From positions 62,001-126,000 of the forward strand of contig NZ_JABBXA010000018.1 in assembly GCF_014161445.1 (NCBI RefSeq): DNA of 64,000 bases. The letters are read 5' to 3'. The stretch comes from Microbispora sp. H13382. Its GTDB lineage: Bacteria > Actinomycetota > Actinomycetes > Streptosporangiales > Streptosporangiaceae. Position numbers and translations under genes: made by a program. This document shows, piece by piece, positions 37,892-45,380 of this stretch; the first letter of the stretch is position 1, and each line of letters begins with the position of its first letter. Under the pieces are notes generated by a model. It saw only the letters and a program-made list of their open reading frames with translations. It did no database searches and was not told where the DNA came from.

Positions 37892-38355
37892 CGACCGGCC
37901 GTCGCGGTGGTGCGGGCACCGAGCAGGTTCCGCACCGGCCGGCCGTACGCGGCGTACAGGATGCCGAGCGCGGCCAGCAGCAGCAGCGCGGTGAACACCC
38001 ACTCCATCGAACCACCGGGGCCGTAGACCCGGTTCTGCCGCCCCACGTCCACGGCCGGGGTCCGCTGCCCCTCGCGCAGCATCTCGCGGTCGGCGCCGTA
38101 CAACGCGACGCCGGTCCGGAGGACCGCGCCGTCGGACGACCGGAAGTCGCCCGTCCAGGTGCAGGACTCGTGCCCGGGGTGCCGGACGCACTCCACCTGC
38201 CGGGCGGTGAAGGACCCGGGGACGCCGTCCGCCCTGGCGGCCCGTACGACGGGACCGATGCTCGGCACGGCCAGGAAGAGCAGGAAGGCCGCGAGGAACG
38301 TGAGGACGGCGATGAAGAACGGGGAGCGGCGGCCTGCCCCGGGCCCGGCCGTCAC
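37888..38355 (-). CDS. Bitopic membrane protein with an extracytoplasmic domain
   Basis: The 155-residue protein has an N-terminal helix (PFFIAVLTFLAAFLLFLAV) and a C-terminal helix (WVFTALLLLAALGILYAAYG). About 80 outside residues lie between them, including two Cys in VECVRHPGHESCTWTGDF that could form a disulfide. No family is recognised. GTG 38355 lies 4 bases after the previous stop. It lies in the operon between the His-rich membrane gene and the hydrolase. Confidence 0.75.
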   Translation of the reverse strand: MTAGPGAGRRSPFFIAVLTFLAAFLLFLAVPSIGPVVRAARADGVPGSFTARQVECVRHPGHESCTWTGDFRSSDGAVLRTGVALYGADREMLREGQRTPAVDVGRQNRVYGPGGSMEWVFTALLLLAALGILYAAYGRPVRNLLGARTTATAGR

Positions 38356-38359
38356 GCCG

Positions 38360-38926
38360 TCACCTCGCGAGCGCCGGGGCGCAGGAGCAGGCCATCAGCG
38401 TGCGCTCGGCGGTGCTGGGACGACGGTGCAGGATCATCGCGACGACCATCGGGATCGTCACGAGGGTGTTGTAGAACAGGTGCAGCTCCATGCGCGGCAC
38501 CAGCAACTGGATGATGCTGGTCGGCGCCGGGCGGCCCAGCAGGTTGGCTCCGACCAGCACCTGCATGAGCAGCAGGAAGTGCTCGAAGTGGTGCCAGACC
38601 TGGATGCCGAGGGACACGTTCCACCAGACGCGGGCCCGGCCGGTGAAGCCGTGCCTGAGCATGATCAGCCCGACCAGCATCAGCAGCGCGTAGCCGTAGT
38701 GCATCCACTCGGACGTGACCAGCCACGGGAAGGGCAGGCCGAGCACGCCGCGGGCCTCGGGGAGCTTCCAGCCGAGCACGTAGACCTGGACGGCCTGGGC
38801 GATGTGCTCGGCCCAGTGGGCCACGACGATGAAGGCGAAGACGTTGAGCGCGGCCCGGTGGTGCCGGGCGTTGAGCTCCCCTCCCCGGCGGGAGGGGTGG
38901 AATGCGGAAACCGCTTCGGTCGCCAT
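38360..38926 (-). CDS. His-rich multi-pass membrane protein
   Basis: The 188-residue protein has about five membrane helices that carry several His: VVAHWAEHIAQ, SEWMHYGYAL, GIQVWHHFEHFLLL and MELHLFYN. The spacing HW..EH, HHFEH and ELH is what is seen in membrane enzymes that bind iron or copper, such as desaturase- or hydroxylase-like proteins, but I recognise no family. ATG 38926 has GAGG upstream. It is the first gene of the five-gene operon. Its function is not known. Confidence 0.75.
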   Translation of the reverse strand: MATEAVSAFHPSRRGGELNARHHRAALNVFAFIVVAHWAEHIAQAVQVYVLGWKLPEARGVLGLPFPWLVTSEWMHYGYALLMLVGLIMLRHGFTGRARVWWNVSLGIQVWHHFEHFLLLMQVLVGANLLGRPAPTSIIQLLVPRMELHLFYNTLVTIPMVVAMILHRRPSTAERTLMACSCAPALAR

Positions 38927-39060
38927 GCGCAAACCTCGATCCGGGAAGGGTGGTCTGCGGGCCCGGCACGGGATCACGGGCCCGTACGCCCCATTGTTCG
39001 ATCACGCTCGCGCGGCGCCTTCTCCCATCGTGCGGTGTCTCGGTCACCGGCCGGCACGCG

Positions 39061-39093
39061 GACGGCCCCGCACTCGCGGAGTGCGGGGCCGTC
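39061..39093. terminator. Strong 15-bp perfect hairpin terminator
   Basis: GACGGCCCCGCACTC and GAGTGCGGGGCCGTC are separated by GCG, giving a 15-base-pair perfect stem. It lies 30 bases after the stop of the secreted coiled-coil gene on the minus strand. No long U tract follows, which is common for actinobacterial terminators. It also isolates the five-gene operon starting at 38926. Confidence 0.85.
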
Positions 39094-39122
39094 TCTGATA
39101 CCGGGCGGTGGCGCCGAACCGG

Positions 39123-39863
39123 TCAGTGCGTCCGGAACGACGAACGGCGCTCGTACCGGACGCTCTTGAACTGCTGCTGCTCGTACCGGCCGCCGCCCCG
39201 ATACGCCGTCTCCCGCACGCGCTCGCTGCGCCGGGACTCCACCCGTTTGACGAGGCGGTCACGCCGGCCCGACACCCTCTCGAGCAGGCGGGAGCGCCGC
39301 TCATCGACCCTCTTGGACACCCGCGCGGTCCGGGCCGACTCCCTCACGCGCAGCTCGGACAGCCGTTCCCGCATCCGGTAGCGCACCGGGGCCGTACGGA
39401 CCGTGCCGTAGCTCACCGACCGTGCCCGGTAGCGCTCGGAACGGTACTCGGACCGGGTGCGTGAGCCGTCGTGGTACGAGGCGGGCGGGTCGGACCCGGC
39501 GCTCCCGGACGACTGCCACTCGCTCGCCCTGATCCGGTCGCGTTCGGCGCGGGCCTCGGCCCTGATGCGGTCCCGGTCGGCCCGGCCCTGGGCCCGGATG
39601 CGGTCGCGTTCCGCCCGCGCCTGATCGACGATGCTCTGCTCCTCGGCCCGCGCCTGTTCGGCGGTCATCATCAAGGGGCTCTCCGAGTACGAGTACGTCG
39701 TGGTCTGTACCGAGCCGCCGGGCTCGCTCGCCTGGGGCGCGATACCGGCTATGGCATAACCGTCGGTGGCGAGGGCGGGACCGCTCAGGACCGCGGTGCC
39801 TCCGGCCGTCATCGCCGAGACGAAGACAGTCGCTAATGCCAGCTGTCTGCACTTCCGGTACAT
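39123..39863 (-). CDS. Secreted Arg/Ser/Glu-rich coiled-coil protein
   Basis: The 246-residue protein has a clear signal peptide (Arg/Lys start, hydrophobic core LALATVFVSAMTAGGTAVL) with cleavage likely after ALA at residue 32. Residues 82-113 repeat a decapeptide, ARAERDRIRA, in three imperfect copies, giving a charged coiled coil. The rest is very rich in Arg, Ser and Tyr (many RSERYRARS and RRSRLLERVSGRRDRLVKR segments). Cys is absent from the mature part. The ATG has a perfect AGGAGG upstream. It may bind wall polymers or nucleic acid, but no function is known. A strong hairpin ends the gene. Confidence 0.8.
   Translation of the reverse strand: MYRKCRQLALATVFVSAMTAGGTAVLSGPALATDGYAIAGIAPQASEPGGSVQTTTYSYSESPLMMTAEQARAEEQSIVDQARAERDRIRAQGRADRDRIRAEARAERDRIRASEWQSSGSAGSDPPASYHDGSRTRSEYRSERYRARSVSYGTVRTAPVRYRMRERLSELRVRESARTARVSKRVDERRSRLLERVSGRRDRLVKRVESRRSERVRETAYRGGGRYEQQQFKSVRYERRSSFRTH
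39525..39620 (-). repeat. Repeated coding segment for a decapeptide coiled coil
   Basis: Within the secreted protein the codons for residues 82-113 repeat a near-identical 30-base unit three times (ARAERDRIRA, GRADRDRIRA, ARAERDRIRA). The repeats keep the reading frame and support an elongated helix. Confidence 0.75.
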
Positions 39864-40280
39864 GGTGCCTCCTTGAGCCCGACTGGGCTGGGCAGATCAG
39901 ATCACCAGGGTTTCGTGGTCCTGGATCCGGCCGCGGCTCACCCCTGGGTCGTTCCGTCGGACGACGGGAATCGGTGTGATGGACGAGGGGTCGGTTTCGC
40001 CAGGCGGCATCGCGCATTACGGCCTTGTCTCGATCCTCCGCCGGGCCGCGCGAAGCCGTCTAGGGCGTTTGACCCAAGCGTTCCCTCCGGCCTTGGAGGA
40101 TCTGACCGCCGGGGGCAGTGCTGCGGAAGTATCCGCCGGGGTGTTTGCGGCCGCTTGTACGCGCGAGCAGCTTGGGGTTGCCCCAGCCCTTCTCCGGTCA
40201 CATCCGCCACTCGCGGCACGTGCGGCAAGCCGGGCGCCTCCCGCGAGGCGGGTACACCCAGGGACGAGGGGGTGGGGCGG
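39864..40280. other. Noncoding 417-base region, possible structured leader
   Basis: I see no credible gene here. On the minus strand, upstream of the secreted protein, it holds CCCAGGGGTGAGCC and several GC-rich arms that may form structure, resembling a riboswitch leader without a full match. On the plus strand it leads to the SDR. It holds 10-15 base inverted segments such as CCTCCCGCGAGGCGGG at 40239-40254, a hairpin just upstream of the SDR ribosome-binding site. Confidence 0.5.
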
Positions 40281-41027
40281 ATGCGGCTTGCGGGGGCACG
40301 GGTGCTCGTCACGGGCGCGTCGTCGGGCATCGGCGCCGCCACGGCGCTGGAGCTGTCGGCGCGCGGCGCGCGGCTGGTGCTGTCCGGGCGTGACGAGGAG
40401 GCGCTCGCCGGCGTCGCCGCCCGGACCGGGGGCGAGGCGCTGCCCGCCGACCTGTCCGACGGCACCGTCGACCGGGGCGCGGACCTCGCCGTACGCGCCG
40501 GGCGGGTGGACGTGCTGGTGGCGTGCGCGGGCGAGGGCTGGAGCGGGCCGCTCGCGCGGATGTCCGGCGGCACGGCCGAACGCGTGATCGCGGTCAACCT
40601 GACGGCCCACCTGCAGCTCACCCGGCTGCTGCTGCCCGGGATGATCGAGCGCGGCCGGGGCCACCTCGTCTACGTCGCCTCGATCGCCGGCGTGGTCGGC
40701 GTGCGGGAGGAGGCGGTGTACGCCGCGACCAAGGCGGGGCTGCTGGCCTTCGCCGAGAGCCTGCGCTACGAACTGCCGGCGGTCGGCGTGACGGCCGTGG
40801 TGCCCGGGGTGGTCGACACGTCGTTCTTCGCCCGGCGCGGCCGGCCGTACACCCGCCGCAGGCCGGCGCCCGTCCCACCGGAGCGGGTGGCCCGGGCCAT
40901 CGCGGTCGCCGTCGAGCGCGGGCGCGCCGAGGTGTACGTGCCGGCCTGGCTGCGGCTGCCCGCCCGCCTGCACGGGGCCGCGCCCGGCGTGTTCCGCGTC
41001 CTCGCCCGCCGCTTCGGCCGCCCCTGA
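40281..41027 (+). CDS. Short-chain dehydrogenase/reductase
   Basis: The 248-residue protein has the cofactor motif TGASSGIGAATAL, NAG replaced by ACAGEG, and a catalytic YxxxK in VYAATKAG after ASIAGVV. The C-terminal part is Arg-rich and carries VPAWLRLPARL, which may bind a membrane or a lipid. The ATG has a GGTGGGG purine block upstream. The substrate is unknown. The gene is convergent with the TetR gene. Confidence 0.9.
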   Translation: MRLAGARVLVTGASSGIGAATALELSARGARLVLSGRDEEALAGVAARTGGEALPADLSDGTVDRGADLAVRAGRVDVLVACAGEGWSGPLARMSGGTAERVIAVNLTAHLQLTRLLLPGMIERGRGHLVYVASIAGVVGVREEAVYAATKAGLLAFAESLRYELPAVGVTAVVPGVVDTSFFARRGRPYTRRRPAPVPPERVARAIAVAVERGRAEVYVPAWLRLPARLHGAAPGVFRVLARRFGRP

Positions 41028-41066
41028 GCGTTCCTCCGAGGTGTACGACTGCCCCGATCTGATGAT

Positions 41067-41747
41067 CTACATCGTAAAGGAACTCAATGGGGGAGGCACC
41101 GAGGTGCCGGGGTGATCGCGCTCGGAGGACGCATGCGGTGCGCTCCAGATGCTGCGTAGTGGCCGCATGCCTTCCTCGACGTAGTCGGCGATAGGGCGGT
41201 TGCCGCCGTCGAGGTACCACTGCTCGAGTGCGGCGAAGTAGCCGAAGGCGAGGGCCTTCGCGATCACGCGAGCCTGCGTCTCGCTCACCTCTCCAGGCAC
41301 GGTGATCAGCGGCGCGATCCGCTGGCTGGCGCGGTCGAGTGTGCCACAGACGGCCATGCGCACCGATGGCTCGGCGAAGAAGTAACGGACCCTGCGCCAC
41401 GGGCTCCTGGTGGCCTGAGAGCCTTCGCCCGCGTTGCCGGAACCGGATTCGCCTTCTGGTGGGGATTCGTACGCACGGACGGCTCGGAGCAGGCTTCCGA
41501 TGGGATCGGCGGGGTCCAGGATGCTTGCGAGTGCCTCCGGGCTCATGCTGTCGAACTCGACGTCGGCGACCACGATCCCTTCCTTGGTGCCGAAGATGCG
41601 GTACACCGACGACGGCGAGACCTCGGCCGCCGCCGCGATCTCCTCGATGGTGACGGCGCCGAACCCTCTCTCGTCGAACAGGTCGAGGGCACGTTCCTGG
41701 ATGGTGCGCATGGCCTTGAGTCGCCAACGCTCACGAAGCCCGCTCAT
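41067..41747 (-). CDS. TetR-family transcriptional regulator
   Basis: The 226-residue protein has an N-terminal helix-turn-helix (RALDLFDERGFGAVTIEEIAAAAEVSPSSVYRIFGTKEGIV) and a divergent ligand-binding domain. ATG 41747 begins the conserved part, although its ribosome-binding site is weak. It is divergent from the membrane protein and nitroreductase genes, and the 132-base intergenic region holds two sites of the same form, AGTCAC-N12-GTGACT. It very probably represses both sides. Confidence 0.93.
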   Translation of the reverse strand: MSGLRERWRLKAMRTIQERALDLFDERGFGAVTIEEIAAAAEVSPSSVYRIFGTKEGIVVADVEFDSMSPEALASILDPADPIGSLLRAVRAYESPPEGESGSGNAGEGSQATRSPWRRVRYFFAEPSVRMAVCGTLDRASQRIAPLITVPGEVSETQARVIAKALAFGYFAALEQWYLDGGNRPIADYVEEGMRPLRSIWSAPHASSERDHPGTSVPPPLSSFTM

Positions 41748-41765
41748 GTGCTCACGGTAGCAGGC

Positions 41766-41789
41766 AGTCACGCTCTCAAGCGTGTGACT
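41766..41789. promoter_or_regulatory. Candidate TetR operator 1
   Basis: AGTCAC and GTGACT are separated by exactly 12 bases. The arms extend outward to GCAGTCAC and GTGACTGC (41764-41771 and 41784-41791), and the inner bases ACGCT/AGCGT form another pair. It starts 19 bases from the tetR ATG, so it should block tetR transcription. Confidence 0.75.
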
Positions 41790-41801
41790 GCTGTCGGGAC
41801 A

Positions 41802-41830
41802 TTGACTGTCTGAAAGCAGATCCCTACAGT
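41802..41830 (+). promoter_or_regulatory. Sigma-70-type promoter for the membrane protein/nitroreductase genes
   Basis: TTGACT at 41802-41807 and TACAGT at 41825-41830 are separated by 17 bases, matching the vegetative -35/-10 pattern. Transcription would start near 41837, about 43 bases before the ATG at 41880. The -10 element overlaps the second TetR operator, a common repression layout. Confidence 0.7.
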
Positions 41831-41851
41831 CACTTGCTGGAGACAGTGACT
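41828..41851. promoter_or_regulatory. Candidate TetR operator 2
   Basis: AGTCAC at 41828-41833 and GTGACT at 41846-41851 have the same 12-base spacing as operator 1. The two centres are 62 bases apart, about six helical turns. It covers the -10 element and start of the plus-strand promoter. Confidence 0.75.
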
Positions 41852-41879
41852 TTCTCTTTACTCCGGAAGGACTCATGCC

Positions 41880-42329
41880 ATGACCACGCTGAAGCAGAGA
41901 TCGCGCACCCGGACCGCGTTGGCGATGATGTACATCGGGGCAGGACTCACCTCGATCGCCGCCCTCTTTCCGTTCGTCGACCGGGCCACCACGACCGTCT
42001 TGGCGGACCACATCAAGGCCGGCTACCCGGCCTACGCGCCCGGTGCGATCGACACTGCCGTCACCGCCTACCTGGTCATCCTGTCTGTGGTCGGGGCGCT
42101 GGGACTCCTGGGCTGGATGGGCACGATCTGGGCGGCCCGCGCCGGTAAGCGCTGGACTTTCCCGCTGGCGATCGGGCTGCTCGGGCTCGCGCTCTGCGTC
42201 GCGATCGCCGCACTGACCGTCCAGGACACCTCGGGTGATGTCGGTCTGGCCCCGCTGCTGGGCTGGCTGCTGGTCCTTCCTTGTGTTCCCGGTCTCGCCG
42301 CGGTCGTGCTGTGGAGAAGAGCGGGATGA
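41880..42329 (+). CDS. Four-helix membrane protein in TetR cassette
   Basis: The 149-residue protein has four membrane helices: LAMMYIGAGLTSIAALFPF, YLVILSVVGALGLLGWMGTIW, FPLAIGLLGLALCVAIAALTV and LLGWLLVLPCVPGLAAVVLW. The family is not recognised. ATG 41880 has GGAAGG 11 bases upstream; another ATG (41875) is out of frame and stops at once. Its stop overlaps the nitroreductase start (ATGA). It may supply or export the substrate of the neighbouring enzyme. Confidence 0.78.
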   Translation: MTTLKQRSRTRTALAMMYIGAGLTSIAALFPFVDRATTTVLADHIKAGYPAYAPGAIDTAVTAYLVILSVVGALGLLGWMGTIWAARAGKRWTFPLAIGLLGLALCVAIAALTVQDTSGDVGLAPLLGWLLVLPCVPGLAAVVLWRRAG

Positions 42330-42922
42330 CCAAAGGTCCCACGGCGGCGCGGAGCGTCGGCCGTGCTCTGACACGCGGGGTCGCCGCACTCAAGCGTGCG
42401 ATGTATCGAGGAGGGCGGCCGAACGCGCTCATGCGGCTCGGGAACCGGCTTGACGTCCTGCTGTATGGGGCTCGGTGGCTGTCACCGCGCCGTGCCGCCG
42501 TCTTGAAGGTGGTGGGGCGCCGCAGCGGGACCATCACGCCGGTTCCGGTCGCGGTCACCCACTACCGCGGCGCCGACTTCCTCGTCTCGATGCTCGGGCC
42601 GGACGCGAGCTGGGTGCGCAATGTCGAGGCCGCGGGCGGCAAGGCCGCGCTTCGCCGTCAGGGGCGCGAGTGTCCGATCCTGCTCGAGGAGATCCCGTCT
42701 GAGCATCGTGCGCAGATCCTGCGCCGCTACCTTGCCGGCGCGCCGGGTGCGCGGCCTCACCTGGGACTGGGGCCGACGGCGCCGCTGCCGGAGTTCCACC
42801 GGATAGCGCCTCGGCACCCCGTCTTCCGCATCCATGAGCGCCCCGGCTCCTATGTGCCGCGCAGGGCGCGCAGGGACTCGCGCAGCGAGCCGAGGGTGGC
42901 GAAGACCGCCGTCGGCTCGTAG
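42326..42922 (+). CDS. F420-dependent nitroreductase/quinone reductase-like protein (DDN family)
   Basis: The 198-residue protein matches the deazaflavin (F420)-dependent oxidoreductase family: GRRSGTITPVPVAV, LVSMLGPDASWVRNVEAAGG and a final PEFHRIAPRHPVFRI block. Family members usually end at about this point. Here an extra tail of about 23 residues, rich in Arg and Ser, reads on into the 3' end of the convergent hpnH gene, so the natural stop has probably been lost. The overlap is 73 bases. It should reduce quinones or nitro compounds. Confidence 0.87.
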   Translation: MTKGPTAARSVGRALTRGVAALKRAMYRGGRPNALMRLGNRLDVLLYGARWLSPRRAAVLKVVGRRSGTITPVPVAVTHYRGADFLVSMLGPDASWVRNVEAAGGKAALRRQGRECPILLEEIPSEHRAQILRRYLAGAPGARPHLGLGPTAPLPEFHRIAPRHPVFRIHERPGSYVPRRARRDSRSEPRVAKTAVGS

Positions 42923-43854
42923 CCGCAGTGCGCCATGCAGTTGGCGCAGCGCGCGTCCCGCCCCCGGCCGTAGGAGTCCCAGTCGGTCTCCTCGACCAGC
43001 TCCCGGTAGGTCTTCGCGTACCCGTCGGCCATCAGGTAGCAGGGCCGCTGCCAGCCGAACACCGAGTAGGACGGGATCGCCCAGGCCGTGCAGCGGAAGT
43101 CGGTCTTCCCCTCGAGGAAGTCGAGGAACAGCGGCGAGTGGTTGAACCGCCAGCGCTCGCGGTTGCCGCCCGCGAACGCGGCGCGGAACAGCTCCCGCGT
43201 CTGCCGCACGCCCAGGAAGCAGTCCTGGTCGGGCGCCTTCTCGTAGGCGTACCCCGGCGAGATCATCATCTGGTCGACGCACAGCTCGTCGTTGAGGAAG
43301 TCGAGCACCTCGACGACCGTGCGCGGGCTGTCCCCGGCGAAGAACGTGGTGTTGGTGGTGACGCGGAAGCCGCGCCGCCGGCACTCGCGCACCGCCGCGA
43401 CCGCCTCGTCGAACACGCCCTCCTTGCACACCGACGCGTCGTGCCGCTCGCGCAGGCCGTCGATGTGGACCGCCCAGGCGAAGTAGGGCGACGGCTCGAA
43501 CCGGTCGATCTTGCGCGGGATCAGCAGCGCGTTGGTGCACAGGAAGACGTACTTCCTGCGCGCCACCAGCTCCTCGACCATCTCCCCGATCTGGGGGTGC
43601 ATGAGGGGCTCCCCGCCCGCGATCGACACCATCGGGGCGCCGCACTCCTCGACGGCGGCCACCGCCTGCTCGACCGGCATGCGCTGTTTCAGCACGCCGG
43701 CCGGGTGCTGGATCTTCCCGCAGCCCGCGCACTTCAGGTTGCACGCGAACAACGGCTCGAGTTCGAGCAGCAGCGGGAACCTCTCCCGCCGGCGGAGCCG
43801 CTGGCGCAGGATGTAAGCGCCGACACGCAGGCTCTGGCGTAAGGGCATCGGCAT
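42850..43854 (-). CDS. hpnH: Adenosyl-hopene transferase HpnH (radical SAM)
   Basis: HpnH adds the 5'-deoxyadenosyl group to hopene. The 334-residue protein begins with PLRQSLRVGAYILRQRLRRRERFPLLLELE, and the radical-SAM Cys38, Cys42 and Cys45 are in LFACNLKCAGCGKIQ. GGEPLMHP (SAM binding) and a C-terminal Cys-rich segment with CANCMAHCGYEPTAVF are also present. ATG 43854 overlaps the previous stop by one base (TGATG) and follows AGGAGG; a second ATG two codons later is possible. It is the last gene of the hopanoid operon. Confidence 0.96.
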   Translation of the reverse strand: MPMPLRQSLRVGAYILRQRLRRRERFPLLLELEPLFACNLKCAGCGKIQHPAGVLKQRMPVEQAVAAVEECGAPMVSIAGGEPLMHPQIGEMVEELVARRKYVFLCTNALLIPRKIDRFEPSPYFAWAVHIDGLRERHDASVCKEGVFDEAVAAVRECRRRGFRVTTNTTFFAGDSPRTVVEVLDFLNDELCVDQMMISPGYAYEKAPDQDCFLGVRQTRELFRAAFAGGNRERWRFNHSPLFLDFLEGKTDFRCTAWAIPSYSVFGWQRPCYLMADGYAKTYRELVEETDWDSYGRGRDARCANCMAHCGYEPTAVFATLGSLRESLRALRGT

Positions 43855-45380
43855 CAGGGTCGCACCTCCTTCGGCAACGTGAACTCGACGTTCTCCTCGA
43901 TCACCCGGCGCTCCTCCACCTCCAGCGGGCCGAGTCCGCCGAGGGCCGCCACGACGGCGTCCACCAGCGAGCCGGGCGTCGACGCCCCGGCGGTCAGCCC
44001 GACCGTCCGCACTCCGCGCAGCCAGTCGAGCGCGACGTCGCCCGGACCGTCGACCAGGCGGACGAGCGGCGCCCCATCGTGACCTGAGCGCCCGGCGACC
44101 TCGGTGAGGCGCAGGGCGTTGGAGGAGTTCGCCGACCCGACGACCAGGACCAGGCCGGCCTCCGCGGCGACGGCGCGCACCGCGCGCTGCCGGTTGGTCG
44201 TCGCGTAGCAGATGTCGTCGCCGCGCGGGCCCTCGGCGTCCGGGAAGCGCCGCCGGACCGCCGCCGCGACCCGCCCGGCCTCGTCGGCCGCGAGCGTGGT
44301 CTGGGTGAGGTAGGCGACCCCGCGCCCCGGCCGCAGGCCCTCGACCGCGCCCTCCACCCCGGCCTCGTCCTCGACCAGCACGCCCGCGCCGGGCACCTCC
44401 CCGAGCACGCCCTCGACCTCCTCGTGCCCCGCGTGGCCGATCAGCACGACGAGATCGCCCCGCGCGGCGAACCTGCGGGCCTCCGCGTGGACCTTCGCGA
44501 CCAGCGGGCAGGTCGCGTCGACGACGCGCAGGCCGCGCCGCGCCGCCTCCTCCCGCACGGCGGGCGCGACCCCGTGCGCGGAGAAGACGGTCACCGCGCC
44601 CTCCGGCACCTCGGCCAGGTCGTCGACGAACACCGCGCCGAGCCGCTCCAGGTCGCGTACGACGTGGATGTTGTGCACGATCTGCTTGCGCACGTACACG
44701 GGCGCGCCGAACCGGTCCAGCGCGCGCTCCACGATCTCGATGGCCCGCTCGACCCCGGCGCAGAACGAGCGGGGCGAGGCCAGCAGGACCCGGCGCGGGC
44801 CCACGGCCGCCGCCCACCGCGCCAGCACCGGGCCGATCCGGGCGAGCGCGCGGCGCGCGGCGAGCGCGCCGCCCAGGGTGGCGGGGTTCACCAGGGGGAC
44901 ACCCGGGGTGTCCACGATGACCCGCACGGCCGCGAACGGCCGCCCGTCCGCGGCTTCCGCGATAAGAGCGCTCTCCATGTCGACGGCGCAGGCGCCCTCG
45001 CGGGCCAGGGCGAGCCGGGCGCGGCCCGTCACTATCCCCGGCGAGGTGACGAGCGGGCCGGTGCGGGCGGGCAGCCCCGCCCGGACGAGCTCTCCGGCGA
45101 GCAGCGGGGCCGACGGGCACGGCCAGACCCGGCCGCCGGAGCGGACCTCGGTGGCGACGAGCACGTCCCCGGGACGCAGGCCCTCGTGGAGGGCCCCGCC
45201 GAAGCCGGTGACGGCGAGGGCGGCGGCGGGCGGGAGCAAGGCCGCCGCGCGCGCCGCGCGCTCCGGCCCCATCCCGATCCGGAAGACCCGGACACGGGGG
45301 TGGTCACGCGCGGGCCGCAGGCCGCGGGCGACGGCCCGCGCCTCCATCCCCAGCGCGGTGCACACGATCAGGCCGGTCAT
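43854..45380 (-). CDS. Fusion of HpnG-type nucleoside phosphorylase and IspH reductase
   Basis: One continuous 508-residue frame encodes two enzymes. Residues 1-195 are a purine-nucleoside phosphorylase-like domain of the HpnG type ([37 protein letters not shown]), expected to remove adenine from adenosylhopane. Residues 196-508 are a complete IspH (4-hydroxy-3-methylbut-2-enyl diphosphate reductase) with iron-sulfur ligands Cys207, Cys291 and Cys391, His236, His269 and His319, and Glu321. No stop codon or linker of low complexity lies between them. The ATG overlaps the cyclase stop (ATGA). A fused protein would couple precursor supply to side-chain processing. Confidence 0.95.
   Translation of the reverse strand: MTGLIVCTALGMEARAVARGLRPARDHPRVRVFRIGMGPERAARAAALLPPAAALAVTGFGGALHEGLRPGDVLVATEVRSGGRVWPCPSAPLLAGELVRAGLPARTGPLVTSPGIVTGRARLALAREGACAVDMESALIAEAADGRPFAAVRVIVDTPGVPLVNPATLGGALAARRALARIGPVLARWAAAVGPRRVLLASPRSFCAGVERAIEIVERALDRFGAPVYVRKQIVHNIHVVRDLERLGAVFVDDLAEVPEGAVTVFSAHGVAPAVREEAARRGLRVVDATCPLVAKVHAEARRFAARGDLVVLIGHAGHEEVEGVLGEVPGAGVLVEDEAGVEGAVEGLRPGRGVAYLTQTTLAADEAGRVAAAVRRRFPDAEGPRGDDICYATTNRQRAVRAVAAEAGLVLVVGSANSSNALRLTEVAGRSGHDGAPLVRLVDGPGDVALDWLRGVRTVGLTAGASTPGSLVDAVVAALGGLGPLEVEERRVIEENVEFTLPKEVRP

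Noticed and set aside
39864-40017. Possible c-di-AMP (ydaO-type) riboswitch before the secreted protein gene
   Set aside because: CCCAGGGGTGAGCC resembles part of the consensus, and secreted wall genes are typical targets, but the highly conserved GCTAACC element is missing. A covariance-model search would decide.
42326-42922. Frameshift in the nitroreductase gene
   Set aside because: The core domain is intact in one frame; only the C-terminal tail is odd, which fits stop-codon loss better than a frameshift.
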